Assembly (NCBI RefSeq): GCF_012641185.1 | Contig: NZ_JAAXLK010000023.1 | Span: 1 to 42,441 of the forward strand | Direction: 5' to 3' | Source: Levilactobacillus tujiorum | Lineage (GTDB): Bacteria > Bacillota > Bacilli > Lactobacillales > Lactobacillaceae | DNA length: 42,441 nucleotides | Part shown: piece by piece, positions 1 to 8,098 of the stretch | Layout: each line of letters starts with the position of its first letter | Numbering within the stretch: the first letter of the stretch is position 1 | Notes under the pieces: generated by a model | What the model was told of the DNA's origin: nothing | Seen by the model: only the letters and a program-made list of their open reading frames with translations | The model's database searches: none | Made by a program: the position numbers and the translations under genes

Positions 1-759
1 ACCATGAACAAGCACGATACGGCGGCAGTTGATAAAGAATTGTCGCAAATCGAAGAACAGGCCAAGATGAAGAACGGTGGTTGGTCTGAACTCTTTGGTA
101 AGATGGTTCGTCCATCACTGATCATTGGGTTAGGCTTAGCGATTTTCCAACAAGTCATGGGTTGTAATACCGTGCTGTACTACGCGCCAACGATCTTTAC
201 GGATGTTGGTTTCGGAGTTAACGCCGCCTTGTTAGCCCACATCGGAATCGGGATCTTTAACGTGATTGTGACGGCCGTTGCCGTGATGATCATGGATAAG
301 GTTGACCGGAAGAAGATGCTGATCTACGGGGCTATCGGGATGGCCGTTTCCCTGTTCGTGATGAGCTTTGGGATGAAATTCTCCGGTGGGTCACACGTAG
401 CCGCCATTATTTCCGTGATTGCCTTGACGATCTACATTGCTTTCTTCTCCGCTACTTGGGGTCCTGTCATGTGGGTTATGATTGGTGAAGTCTTCCCATT
501 GAACATTCGTGGGTTAGGGAACTCCTTCTCCAGTGTGATTAACTGGGGTGCTAACATGATCGTTTCCTTGACGTTCCCATCCTTATTGGACTTCTTCGGA
601 ACGGGGAGCTTATTCATCGGTTATGGTGTCCTTTGCTTGCTGGCCATCTGGTTCGTTCACGCCAAGGTCTTCGAAACGCGGAACCGTTCTCTGGAAGAGA
701 TCGAAGCAACATTACGGGCCAAGGCTGGTGAACCTGAAACCGCCCAAGCTACTAAATAA
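1..759 (+). CDS. xylT: Sugar/H+ symporter (xylose type), C-terminal half, cut by window start
   Basis: Major facilitator superfamily sugar porter; the reading frame is open from base 1, so the gene begins upstream and only about 252 C-terminal residues are visible. Sugar porters of this type take up pentoses such as xylose in symport with protons across the cytoplasmic membrane. The visible part holds the cytoplasmic loop and about six hydrophobic helices (TM7-TM12). It includes the QQVMGCNTVLYY stretch, where family members line the sugar site, the DKVDRKK loop, and the EVFPLNIRGLG motif conserved in the sugar porter family. The tail is charged and ends TAQATK. Resemblance to lactobacillar XylT is strong, but the exact sugar is inferred, because relatives carry arabinose or galactose. 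No sugar catabolic gene is visible downstream; a repeat fragment and a terminator follow. Confidence 0.8.
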   Translation, partial: TMNKHDTAAVDKELSQIEEQAKMKNGGWSELFGKMVRPSLIIGLGLAIFQQVMGCNTVLYYAPTIFTDVGFGVNAALLAHIGIGIFNVIVTAVAVMIMDKVDRKKMLIYGAIGMAVSLFVMSFGMKFSGGSHVAAIISVIALTIYIAFFSATWGPVMWVMIGEVFPLNIRGLGNSFSSVINWGANMIVSLTFPSLLDFFGTGSLFIGYGVLCLLAIWFVHAKVFETRNRSLEEIEATLRAKAGEPETAQATK

Positions 760-792
760 GTTAAGTAAAGTTTGAAATATGGATGATTTTCT

Positions 793-876
793 CCGCCTTA
801 CCGTTCGCCAAATTTGGACCGGGATGCTGTGGGCAAGGCCCCACAGCAGGCGGAATCTCTGCCAGCCGCAGGTGAC
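793..876 (+). repeat. Bipartite repeat copy A: collapsed form (L start joined to R end)
   Basis: The first part matches the beginning of the L module (CCGCCTTACCGTTCGCC, then AAATTTGGACC and GCTGTGGG). It is joined after five bases to the last part of the R module (CCCCACAGCAGGCGG up to CAGCCGCAGGTGAC). The interior of both modules and the hinge are missing. GCTGTGGG at 826-833 and CCCACAGC at 840-847 form a perfect hairpin, and CCGCC (793-797) can pair with GGCGG just outside it. It lies behind the xylose symporter gene. Confidence 0.85.
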
Positions 877-948
877 TGTCCGAGTCTATCATCCTTGCTA
901 TTCATTCTTTTAGCCTTTAGATAGTTCAATTTAAATTTGTTTGAAACT

Positions 949-983
949 GAGATCACTTCTGTGAGGGTGGTCTCTTTTCTTTT
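949..983 (+). terminator. Rho-independent terminator after the symporter gene
   Basis: GAGATCAC (949-956) pairs with GTGGTCTC (967-974), followed by a T-rich run. It lies about 190 bases past the symporter stop and beyond repeat copy A, so copy A would be part of the symporter transcript. Confidence 0.75.
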
Positions 984-1077
984 GGTCGCAAAGCGGAGCG
1001 AGTGGCGAGTGCGGCTAGTTTTGAGCGAAAATGCTATACTGATAGAAAATTAACTAAATTTATTGCGGGGTGCCGAT

Positions 1078-1452
1078 ATGATTACAGAGTTCGAAGAGTA
1101 TCTGAGTAAAATTGAAGATGATGACCAGCAGGCGCGGGTGCGGGAAGTCTTGAATTGGGTGCAGACCGAGTTTCCCCAGTTAAAACAACGTTACGCGTGG
1201 AATCAGCCCATGTTTACCGATCACGGAACCTTTATCATTGGTTTTAGTGTTGCCAAGGCCCACCTGGCATTCGCGCCGGAAGGCCCCGTCATGGAAAAAT
1301 TCGCTGAACAAATCGCGGCGGATCAGTATAACCCTGGCAAGAAATTCGGACGGATTAAGTGGACCCAGCCGGTGGATTATGACTTGCTCCGGCAAATCAT
1401 TGCCTTTAACATTGCGGATAAAGCGGACTGCACGACCTTTTGGCGTAAGTAG
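1078..1452 (+). CDS. DUF1801 / YdhG-like small protein
   Basis: A protein of 124 residues of the DUF1801 family, which includes proteins described as intracellular iron chaperones (YdhG) in Bacillus-type genomes. The core is recognisable: an N-terminal helix region (EEYLSKIEDDDQQARVREVL), then RYAWNQPMFTDHGTFIIGFSVAKAHLAFAP, where the W-x-QPMF and G-F-S segments are typical. The C-terminal helix ends in the short TTFWRK tail. The ATG at 1078 is chosen because GGGGTG lies at a proper distance; a TTG at 1063 in the same frame lacks a ribosome site. No signal peptide or membrane segment is seen, so it is probably cytosolic. The gene stands alone; its cellular role cannot be read from its neighbours. 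Confidence 0.75.
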   Translation: MITEFEEYLSKIEDDDQQARVREVLNWVQTEFPQLKQRYAWNQPMFTDHGTFIIGFSVAKAHLAFAPEGPVMEKFAEQIAADQYNPGKKFGRIKWTQPVDYDLLRQIIAFNIADKADCTTFWRK

Positions 1453-1484
1453 GGTTTGAAACAGCTGCCGCTACGAAACTGTGA

Positions 1485-1516
1485 GGCTTACCGTTTGCCC
1501 AATCTGGGGCGGAACG
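1485..1516 (+). repeat. Decayed fragment of the L module start
   Basis: GGCTTACCGTTTGCCCAATC followed by TGGGGCGGAACG resembles the first 30 or so bases of the L module (GCCTTACCGTTCGCCAAATT and so on) with several substitutions. It is short, so common origin is likely but not certain. Confidence 0.45.
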
Positions 1517-1573
1517 AGTCACCAATTGGCGGTGGGTAAATGGTACAATAGGAGAAGTTTTATAGCGGTCTTC

Positions 1574-1621
1574 GGCGGTTGATGGGCGATTCGTTAGGGG
1601 AGCAGTCAGCCATTAACCGCC
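1574..1621 (+). promoter_or_regulatory. Long hairpin in the yfhO leader
   Basis: GGCGGTTGATGG (1574-1585) pairs with CCATTAACCGCC (1610-1621) as a 12-bp stem with one G-T pair, enclosing a 24-base loop that contains GTTAGGGGAG. It ends 37 bases before the yfhO start and about 19 bases before its ribosome site. No T-run follows, so it is not a simple terminator; it could affect translation or RNA stability. Confidence 0.45.
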
Positions 1622-1658
1622 ACGGAGTAGTTTAATAATCGGGGAGATTTTTAGAATA

Positions 1659-4220
1659 ATGCGACGAGAGAAAATACGGTTTAACCACTGGCGGTTACCG
1701 GTCTTGGCCGGGCTACTGGGCTTTGTGCTGATGACGGGGCTCTTTGCGGTCCAGGGGATGACGCCCTTTGGGGATCACAACTTACTCATCGGGGATTTGG
1801 GCACACAGTACATTCCTTTTTTTACGGATTTTATGCGATTGGTACGCACCCACAGCTGGGATCTGTACAACTTCCATCAGGCTTTCGGGGGAAGTTGGGT
1901 GCCGGTCATTGCCTACTATTTACTGAGCCCATTCAACCTGTTATTAGTCTTTTTCAAGGCGAGTCAGATTCCGATCGCCATGGCACTGTTGATTATGCTG
2001 AAAATAGCTACTGTTGCGGGAACCATGACGTTTTACCTGCAAGAGCATTGGCGCACGCAACGACCGTTCGTCATGGTCTTTGGTCTGGCCTTCGCGTTTA
2101 GTGGTTTTGTGGCGCTAAACTTCTTTAATATCATGTGGTTGGACGCCTTAATTTTTCTACCGTTAGTGACGTGGGGGCTCGATCGCCTGGTCATTACGGG
2201 GCGTACGGGTGGTTATTTCTGTTGGCTAGGCATTAGCGTGTTGACGGACTATTACCTGGGCTACATGACGTGTCTGTTCGTGGTCGCCTACTTCTTGTAT
2301 TTGGTGACGGCAGAATGGCCAGCCGGTCAGACGCTGCGTGAGTGGTGGCGGGCCAAGCGGTACTTAAGTTATCGGTTTGTAGGTGCCTCACTGCTCAGTG
2401 TGGGCAGTACGCTACTCATCTTGTTACCCACGGTCTTGAGCATGCTGGTGACACCGAAGACCCAATCACAGGCAGGAAACTTTCACTTGTTCCCGTTGTT
2501 TGGGTTGGAGTTCTTTGGTCAAATGGGCGTTGGCTCGGCCAACTACCTTCAACGATTGAGTCACGGCCCGGCAATCTTTGCGTCGTCACTGGTGGTGTTA
2601 CTGGCCATCGCCTACTTTGGACTGCCGCAGGTTAAACGCGCTGCTAAAGTGCGAGCGGCGAGTCTCCTCATCTTCCTATTCTTGGGGATGTGGTTGCAGG
2701 GCTTCAATACCGTGTGGCACCTGATGACGCCCCCGGCCGGCTATCCATTTCGAAACAGCTTCTTCTTCAGCTTCGTCCTGATTTTAGTGGCATCCAGTGC
2801 CTGGCAAGCGGGTGTCCAACAGCTAGCGCGACGCTGGCGCTGGGGTATTCCGGGCGGATTAATTGCCCTAATCTTACTGGGATGGGCGTTGGTGCCCCTC
2901 ATGCAGACCTTAACGCAGTCTGACTACTATGCGAGCCTCCAGCCGGTCAATTGGGCAGCCGTCGTGACGGGCTTGGTATTGCTGAGCCTGACCGCGGGAC
3001 TGCTGTGGCTGGGGCGGTGCCACCCTGGTTGGGTCGGATTGATCGTCGTGGTCGAATTAGTCGTTAATTTTGGATTCGCCTTAAATGGCGTGGACTATGG
3101 GAGTCAGCGGCGGTATGCACAAGCCTACGAGCAGTCGGTTAAGCGGCTTAATCCCGTGACGACGGCGACGACCCTCTACCGGGTACGCAATAATACGCCC
3201 ACCGTGGCGCCGGGCTTTCACGGCCATTACAATCCGTACAATGATGGCATGTGGTTGGGATACAACGGCACGACGGCGTACAGCTCGACCATTTCAGCCA
3301 AGACGATTGCTATGGCGAAGTCGCTGGGACTCTACACCAGAAATGAACGGCGGCTCAGTCACGAAGGATTTACGCCGGTGACGGAAATGTTATTTGGCAT
3401 TCACACCAAGTTGACGAAGCAGGGGAACGTTGCGGTTGGAAGTTATACTGGCATGGGGTTTGCCGTCAATCAGCGGTTCTTAACGCTTAAATTATCGGCG
3501 AATGCCATTGAAAACCAAGAGGCGATCCTCCAAACACTCCGGCCTAGTCAGCGGCCTTACTTCGTGCCCGTCGCCGCGGGGCACGACCAGGTCAAAGCCA
3601 TTTGGCGGATCAATCATCATCCGACCAACTTCGTCTACAATCACGTGTGGCGGGTGACCCCTCAGGCGTCCGGTCGCATTTACCTCTTTGATCCGACGAG
3701 TTCTAGTAAGTACTCGACGATGAGTGTCAACGGCCATTCGGTGGCGCCGCGGATGATGATGGATGGCAACACGGGGATGATTAATCTCGGCGAGTATCGT
3801 CAGGGGCAAGCGTTGACGATCAAGTTTGCCAGTAATCGGCCGACGCCCAAGTCATTGGCGGTCGCCACGCTGCCGGCGGATCGCCTAGCTGCTGTGCGCC
3901 AGGTGGCCGGTCAACACGCGTTAACGCTTAAACGCCATCGGGGGCATTTGCACACCGATTATCAGGGAACGCTGCCGGCGACTACGCAGCGGCGGTGGGC
4001 CTACCTGAGCTTGCCCCATGAACAGGGCTGGCGGATTACCGTGAATGATCAACCGGTTCAGGCGCGTACGGTCTTAGGTGATATGACCGCAGTGCCATTG
4101 ACGCCGGGAAAGAATCAGATTGTGATTCGTTACCACGTCCCAGGGAGTCTGCTGGGGTTGGTGCTGACCGTCGTTAGTGGTGCCACGTATGGTGTGCTAT
4201 GGTATCGGCAGCGCCTGTAA
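1659..4220 (+). CDS. YfhO family polytopic membrane protein
   Basis: A protein of 853 residues of the YfhO family (Pfam YfhO). Family members are large GT-C-like membrane enzymes that move sugars from a lipid carrier onto envelope polymers; in Bacillus and Listeria, YfhO-type proteins take part in glycosylating teichoic acid. The N-terminal two thirds (about residues 15-480) is a run of a dozen or more hydrophobic helices. After the first helix comes the loop with GDLGTQYIPFFTDF, matching the acidic loop typical of the family. Residues about 490-825 form a soluble, probably extracytoplasmic domain, and a last helix sits at about 828-848. The length is usual. GGGGAG precedes the ATG. It stands alone between a leader hairpin and a terminator. 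Acceptor and sugar are unknown. Confidence 0.85.
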   Translation: MRREKIRFNHWRLPVLAGLLGFVLMTGLFAVQGMTPFGDHNLLIGDLGTQYIPFFTDFMRLVRTHSWDLYNFHQAFGGSWVPVIAYYLLSPFNLLLVFFKASQIPIAMALLIMLKIATVAGTMTFYLQEHWRTQRPFVMVFGLAFAFSGFVALNFFNIMWLDALIFLPLVTWGLDRLVITGRTGGYFCWLGISVLTDYYLGYMTCLFVVAYFLYLVTAEWPAGQTLREWWRAKRYLSYRFVGASLLSVGSTLLILLPTVLSMLVTPKTQSQAGNFHLFPLFGLEFFGQMGVGSANYLQRLSHGPAIFASSLVVLLAIAYFGLPQVKRAAKVRAASLLIFLFLGMWLQGFNTVWHLMTPPAGYPFRNSFFFSFVLILVASSAWQAGVQQLARRWRWGIPGGLIALILLGWALVPLMQTLTQSDYYASLQPVNWAAVVTGLVLLSLTAGLLWLGRCHPGWVGLIVVVELVVNFGFALNGVDYGSQRRYAQAYEQSVKRLNPVTTATTLYRVRNNTPTVAPGFHGHYNPYNDGMWLGYNGTTAYSSTISAKTIAMAKSLGLYTRNERRLSHEGFTPVTEMLFGIHTKLTKQGNVAVGSYTGMGFAVNQRFLTLKLSANAIENQEAILQTLRPSQRPYFVPVAAGHDQVKAIWRINHHPTNFVYNHVWRVTPQASGRIYLFDPTSSSKYSTMSVNGHSVAPRMMMDGNTGMINLGEYRQGQALTIKFASNRPTPKSLAVATLPADRLAAVRQVAGQHALTLKRHRGHLHTDYQGTLPATTQRRWAYLSLPHEQGWRITVNDQPVQARTVLGDMTAVPLTPGKNQIVIRYHVPGSLLGLVLTVVSGATYGVLWYRQRL

Positions 4221-4239
4221 TTGGTAATGTATCAAAAAA

Positions 4240-4279
4240 AAGCTAGTCCAATGTCATCATGAATTGGACTAGCTTTTTT
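4240..4279. terminator. Bidirectional terminator between yfhO and usp
   Basis: AAGCTAGTCCAAT (4240-4252) pairs perfectly with ATTGGACTAGCTT (4263-4275), flanked by an A-run on the left and a T-run on the right. It can therefore end the converging yfhO and stress-protein transcripts. Confidence 0.9.
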
Positions 4280-4333
4280 GAATGTGAAAGATTAACTTGA
4301 ATGATTTGCGCTCAATTCGCGCGGGACGAGTGG

Positions 4334-4846
4334 TTAGAGTTTGGGCTGATCTTGATTTTCAGCCGCAACTTGTTTGGTGTCAACGCGTTGATTCTGTTCA
4401 TCAGTTCGCACGACCAGCACGTCGACTTTGGCCATCCGACTGACGTAGGCGGTGACGGAGCCCTCAACCATTTGGGCCACGGCACTCATCCCCGTGGCGC
4501 CCAGCATGATGAGATCGCTGTGGTGGTCACGGACAAATTCGTGGGCAATCACCGTTTTAGGATTACCAAAGCGTACGTGGATGGCTAAGTCATCGTAGCC
4601 GGTTGCGGCCTTAGTAGTCGCCATCAGCGAGGTCAAATAAGCGGTCGCGTCCGTCGTTAGCTCATGAATGACGCTGCCCGGCATGGAACCGCTGGCGTAG
4701 AAGCCGTAGTGGTTAATGCGCAGAACGTTAAGCAGATCGACGTGAGCGTGATTGCGTTGGGCCACCGTCACAGCCTTTTTGAGTGCCATTTCTGCTTGGA
4801 TGGAGCCATCAACGGGCACGAGAATCTGTTGATATTGTTGTCCCAT
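4334..4846 (-). CDS. Universal stress protein (UspA family), ATP-binding type
   Basis: A cytosolic UspA-fold protein of 170 residues. It begins with the usual first strand (QQILVPVDGSIQAEMALKKA). Near the end it has LGATGMSAVAQMVEGSVTAYVS, which fits the ATP-binding G-2x-G-9x-G-S/T pattern. The family binds ATP or AMP and is induced by starvation and other stress; the specific role is unknown. The C-terminal tail (EQNQRVDTKQVAAENQDQPKL) extends past the fold and is polar. AAGAAGG precedes the ATG. This protein is more distant from the two Usp proteins at 15666 and 16284 than those are from each other. It lies 31 bases after the PEBP gene on the same strand, so the two may be co-transcribed. 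Confidence 0.9.
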   Translation of the reverse strand: MGQQYQQILVPVDGSIQAEMALKKAVTVAQRNHAHVDLLNVLRINHYGFYASGSMPGSVIHELTTDATAYLTSLMATTKAATGYDDLAIHVRFGNPKTVIAHEFVRDHHSDLIMLGATGMSAVAQMVEGSVTAYVSRMAKVDVLVVRTDEQNQRVDTKQVAAENQDQPKL

Positions 4847-4877
4847 AGTTAGCCTTCTTCTTTGAACAAAATAGTGT

Positions 4878-5390
4878 TTAAACGCGGCCTCGTAAAGTAA
4901 TGGTAGCCGTATCTAAGACGTGACCATTGATTTGGTGGAGCAGGTCATTTAACCAAAAGCCATCTTCTAAGTCGAGCTTCGTGTTGAGTGCATAGATGGT
5001 GAGACTGTAATCGTGGTCGGCGTTTGGTGGGAAAGGTCCCGTGTAGTTTTGATAAACCAGCGGGTCAGTGTTGTCGACTAAAGACCCCGCGTTGCTGTTG
5101 CGGCCATGAACGTGTGGAATAGCGTTGGTCCGGGAAACGTCCATGGGAATCTCACGAGTGCTGCCGGGAAAGTTAGCGGCAACCCAGTGAATCCAGGGGA
5201 AGCCACTTACGGGCACGGCGTCAAAATCAATGAGGTTTAACGCTAATGTCTGGGTCTTCTTCGGAATCTTATGAAGCTTGATGGGAAATGACTTAACGGG
5301 TTGCCCAGCGTAGACATCATCGCCCGTGGCGTACTTGCTAAATTCATCGGCTAAAAAGCCGTTTTCTTCGGTTGGCACAACGATTCGCAT
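4878..5390 (-). CDS. PEBP family protein (YbhB/YbcL type)
   Basis: A phosphatidylethanolamine-binding-protein family member of 170 residues, similar to bacterial YbhB/YbcL. The ligand-pocket landmarks are visible: IDFDAVPVSGFPWIHWVAANFP, corresponding to the DPDAP...HW motif, and NYTGPFPPNADHDYSLTIYAL, corresponding to the GPxPP...H-Y motif. The bacterial function is not established; mammalian relatives bind lipids and inhibit kinases. No signal peptide is seen. A strong ribosome site (TAGGAGGGA) precedes the ATG. It is the first gene of a probable two-gene unit with the stress protein and is divergent from the M20 peptidase gene. Confidence 0.88.
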   Translation of the reverse strand: MRIVVPTEENGFLADEFSKYATGDDVYAGQPVKSFPIKLHKIPKKTQTLALNLIDFDAVPVSGFPWIHWVAANFPGSTREIPMDVSRTNAIPHVHGRNSNAGSLVDNTDPLVYQNYTGPFPPNADHDYSLTIYALNTKLDLEDGFWLNDLLHQINGHVLDTATITLRGRV

Positions 5391-5517
5391 GAAATCCCTC
5401 CTAGATAGTTCTTACAATCTTCATTATACCGCACTAAAATCTGCGACGCGAATATTCATGAATAATGTATAAAAATACGAATAAAGCTATTTTATCTAAT
5501 ATATTTTCATAATTATC

Positions 5518-5545
5518 TTGATTTTTGCACGAAAGGGCGTATGCT
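5518..5545 (+). promoter_or_regulatory. Probable promoter of the M20 peptidase gene
   Basis: TTGATT (5518-5523) and TATGCT (5540-5545) are separated by 16 bases in an AT-rich divergent intergenic region. The spacing is good and the hexamers are moderate matches. Confidence 0.5.
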
Positions 5546-5583
5546 AATAACAACTTAACGAAACGGTGAAAGGATTGATGTGG

Positions 5584-6750
5584 ATGACGCCCCAAGCAAA
5601 GATTGAAATTCTACAGCATTTGATTCAGATTCCTTCGGTGAATGATCACGAGGCCCAGGTGGCAGATTATATCGCCAGTCTCTTTGACCCCTATCCTCAA
5701 GCGAAAATTGAGAAGGTCACCTATGCGCCCGGTCGGGATAATTTGGTCGTGACGATCGGTAATGCCGGGCCGCAACTAGGGCTTTGCGGGCACATGGACG
5801 TGGTCGCTGCCGGGGATGAAGGTGCTTGGCAACACGCACCATTTGCCGGTGAAATCGTCGGTGATCAGCTCTTTGGTCGGGGTGCTTCCGATATGAAGAG
5901 TGGCTTGGCGGCGATCGTCATCACACTGCTGGAGTTCTTGGAACAAGGGACCCAGCTGCCCGGGAGCATTCGGTTATTAGCCACGGTCGGCGAGGAGACG
6001 GGGGAGTACGGCGCGGCGCAACTCACCGCGGCGGGCTATGCAGACGATTTGGCTGGCTTGATTATTGCGGAACCCAGCGGTCTGGACAACGTGGTGTATA
6101 AGGCTCGGGGCGTCATTGACTACAAGGTTGTGTCGACGGGAAAAGCGATCCACAGCGCGCAACCGGAGAAGGGGATCAATGCCATCGACAACCTGATGAA
6201 GTTTTACAATGCCGTGGGTCCGGTGATGGCGAAATACACCCAGACGGACCCCGTACTGGGCGGTTTGCTCCACAATGTTGATTTGATCTCGGGTGGTGAA
6301 CAGGTCAATTCGATACCCGCGCACGCTGAACTCATGGCGAATATGCGGACGATTCCAGCCTACCCTAATCAGTTGATCTATGATGATTTGGAAGCATTGA
6401 TTGCGCAGTTGAATCAGGAACCAGGCGTTCAATTGGATTTGAGTTATAGCTATCCTGAGGAGGCCATTCCCGGCGATCCGCAAGCGCCGTTGGTTCAACT
6501 GGCGAAGCAGGTGAGTGATCAGGTCTGTGGTCATGACACCCAGATTGTCGGTTCGGGTGGCGCTAACGATGGCGCTGAGTTCTTGCAAGCCAAGGCCGAC
6601 TTTACCAGCATTGAAATTGGTCCGGGGAGTAACACGTCCCATCAGGTTGATGAGTATGTGTCGATTAAGGAATACCTGCAGGCCATTACGCTGTATGAAA
6701 CGTTGGCGCCGGCATTTCTGAAGTTGGCACAGCGTCCGGCAACGATTTAG
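5584..6750 (+). CDS. ArgE/DapE family M20 metallopeptidase (deacylase)
   Basis: A M20 family di-zinc amidohydrolase of 388 residues. The metal-site segments appear in order: GLCGHMDVVAAG (His), FGRGASDMKSG (Asp, bridging), VGEETGEYGA (catalytic Glu pair), IIAEPSG, and GPGSNTSHQVDEYVS (last His). The dimerisation domain lies between about residues 175 and 290. Relatives are annotated as succinyl-diaminopimelate desuccinylase, acetylornithine deacetylase or dipeptidase. With no lysine or arginine genes beside it, the substrate cannot be fixed. ATG 5584 is chosen because AAAGGA lies nine bases upstream; the in-frame GTG at 5566 and ATG at 5578 are upstream of or too near that site. A single-gene unit with its own promoter and terminator. 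Confidence 0.85.
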   Translation: MTPQAKIEILQHLIQIPSVNDHEAQVADYIASLFDPYPQAKIEKVTYAPGRDNLVVTIGNAGPQLGLCGHMDVVAAGDEGAWQHAPFAGEIVGDQLFGRGASDMKSGLAAIVITLLEFLEQGTQLPGSIRLLATVGEETGEYGAAQLTAAGYADDLAGLIIAEPSGLDNVVYKARGVIDYKVVSTGKAIHSAQPEKGINAIDNLMKFYNAVGPVMAKYTQTDPVLGGLLHNVDLISGGEQVNSIPAHAELMANMRTIPAYPNQLIYDDLEALIAQLNQEPGVQLDLSYSYPEEAIPGDPQAPLVQLAKQVSDQVCGHDTQIVGSGGANDGAEFLQAKADFTSIEIGPGSNTSHQVDEYVSIKEYLQAITLYETLAPAFLKLAQRPATI

Positions 6751-6764
6751 GTGGAAGGGAAAGA

Positions 6765-6793
6765 AGACTAAGGTGAAAGCCCTAGTCTTTTTT
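6765..6793 (+). terminator. Terminator after the M20 peptidase gene
   Basis: AGACTAAGG (6765-6773) and CCCTAGTCT (6780-6788) form a stem with one mismatch, followed by six or seven T. Confidence 0.85.
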
Positions 6794-6889
6794 GATTGGC
6801 AATATTTAATTGAAGTGGTGTGTTAGTAATATCCATTACGCTAAACAATTAGTCGTTGCGTTTCAAGTCATGTAGGCTGAAGCGGCTGT

Positions 6890-6970
6890 TTTCTAAGTTC
6901 AATTTGGATGGAGCAAGGCGTAGGCGGTGTCTTGGAAGCTGAAGGATACAGCTTCAAATGGGTGTTATTC
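6890..6970 (+). repeat. Possible decayed L module before copy B
   Basis: The segments TTCAATTTGGATGGAGC and TTGGAAGCTGAAGGATACAG, followed by CTTCAAATG, recall the L module start and its third helix (TTGAAGCCGAAG...CTTCAAG) in the expected order and distance before the R module at 7027. Many substitutions make this tentative. The GAAGCTG/CAGCTTC hairpin is intact. Confidence 0.3.
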
Positions 6971-7026
6971 GGAAACTGCCGTTGGTATCTGATAGTTAAA
7001 CAAGTAGTTGATTTAAGAACTAGCTA

Positions 7027-7208
7027 AACCGGAGGAGGGCAGAGGTGGAGCCAGCTGTGTCGACGGTGTTAGCCGATTTTCGGCTTACAGCGTGGGACGT
7101 GTTTGAAGACCGGTGAGTTTCCGGGCTTCAAACCGAGCCGGAGGACCGCTTCTCAGGCCGCAGGCGGTCCCCACAGCAGGCGGAATTTCTGCCAGCCGCA
7201 GGTGACGG
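7027..7208 (+). repeat. Bipartite repeat copy B: intact R module
   Basis: R module from AACCGGAGGAGG to CAGCCGCAGGTGAC. Helices seen: AGCCGA/TCGGCT inside GCTGT/ACAGC; TTTGAAG with CCGG pairing CCGG with CTTCAAA; GGACCGC/GCGGTCC. The preceding L module is missing or decayed. It lies between convergent genes (M20 peptidase and a minus-strand membrane protein). Confidence 0.9.
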
Positions 7209-7242
7209 GTTTAGTCTATCTTTGAGCACTAACTATTTAGCT

Positions 7243-7282
7243 AAAAACAAAAAACGCGGCTGCTCCGAAGAGCGTCGCGTTT
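7243..7282 (-). terminator. Terminator of the serine-rich membrane protein gene
   Basis: On the minus strand AAACGCG and CGCGTTT enclose an inner GCTC/GAGC stem, followed by TTTTTTGTTTTT. The hairpin overlaps the stop codon of the gene. Confidence 0.75.
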
Positions 7283-7892
7283 AACGGACGAACTGTAAAT
7301 TGTAGTTTCCTTGACCATCAGATGTAATCGTGTAAGTCGTGTAGCCGGCTTGAAGCCACTGATTCTTTGAAGCTTGCGCCCAGTTCTGGGCATCTTCTAC
7401 TGAGGAGAAGGTGTGCACGGAATCAAAGGTGGTGGGATTGTGGCTGCTTGCCGATGAACTCGACGTACTGCTGGATGTCGCCGACGACTTGGTCTGCGAT
7501 TGATCAAGTAGTTTTTGTTCACGTGACTGGACAGCGCTATTTGATTCATCGTTGATGATGTTTTGCAATTTTTGTTTTTGCGAGACGGTAATGCCATTAT
7601 CATTGTAGCCATCGTATTTGGCCTTAAAGCTCTCATAGGCTTCTTGTTCCGAAACGGATGATGCTTTAGCCACTAGGGATGCGCTTGTGTTAGACGATGA
7701 GCTCGTCTTAGAGGCGGAATTATTGTGGTGATTGATACCTAAGACCAACAAAATGGCGATGGCCAATGTTAAGAGCGTCATGACCCAGGGCCACCAACGT
7801 CGCGGCTTACGAGACCGCTGACGTGTAGGTCGATTGGGATCCTGATTAAAATTATACCGTTGTACGCGTGATTTTGGTTCTTGGTTATTCAA
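7281..7892 (-). CDS. Serine-rich single-pass membrane protein, function unknown
   Basis: About 203 residues; I do not recognise a named family with confidence. The N-terminus is polar and basic (VQRYNFNQDPNRPTRQRSRK, then PRRWWPW), followed by one hydrophobic helix (about residues 38-58, VMTLLTLAIAILLVLGI). Then comes an outside region with two serine-rich linkers around a helical segment (EQEAYESFKAKYDGYN, then KQKLQNIINDES). The C-terminal 45 residues form a compact domain (SSVEDAQNWAQASKNQWLQA, then GYTTYTITSDGQGNYNLQFV). The shape is a cytoplasmic tail, one anchor and a wall-spanning exposed domain, resembling YrrS-like proteins. The start is TTG at 7892, because GGAGG sits eight bases upstream; the ATG at 7905 contains that ribosome site. 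It has its own terminator. Confidence 0.7.
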   Translation of the reverse strand: MNNQEPKSRVQRYNFNQDPNRPTRQRSRKPRRWWPWVMTLLTLAIAILLVLGINHHNNSASKTSSSSNTSASLVAKASSVSEQEAYESFKAKYDGYNDNGITVSQKQKLQNIINDESNSAVQSREQKLLDQSQTKSSATSSSTSSSSASSHNPTTFDSVHTFSSVEDAQNWAQASKNQWLQAGYTTYTITSDGQGNYNLQFVR

Positions 7893-8098
7893 CTGAAAAA
7901 CCTCCATGTCAGAAACGGTGTGAAAAAACAAGTTTGCCGCATTGACGACAAACTACCACACCCTTCATAATAACGCAAAATGGGTGCAGAAGAAAATTTT
8001 AGCCCTAAATTTTGTGATTTACGTGGCTTTATTACCACGCAAATGTCCAGCGTATTGTATGATGGTAGTGGAACTAAGTTTGAAAGGTGGTTTTTATT

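Noticed and set aside
5977-6642. Open frame of 221 codons opposite the M20 peptidase
   Set aside because: Antisense shadow; composition is Arg/His-rich, no family match by eye.
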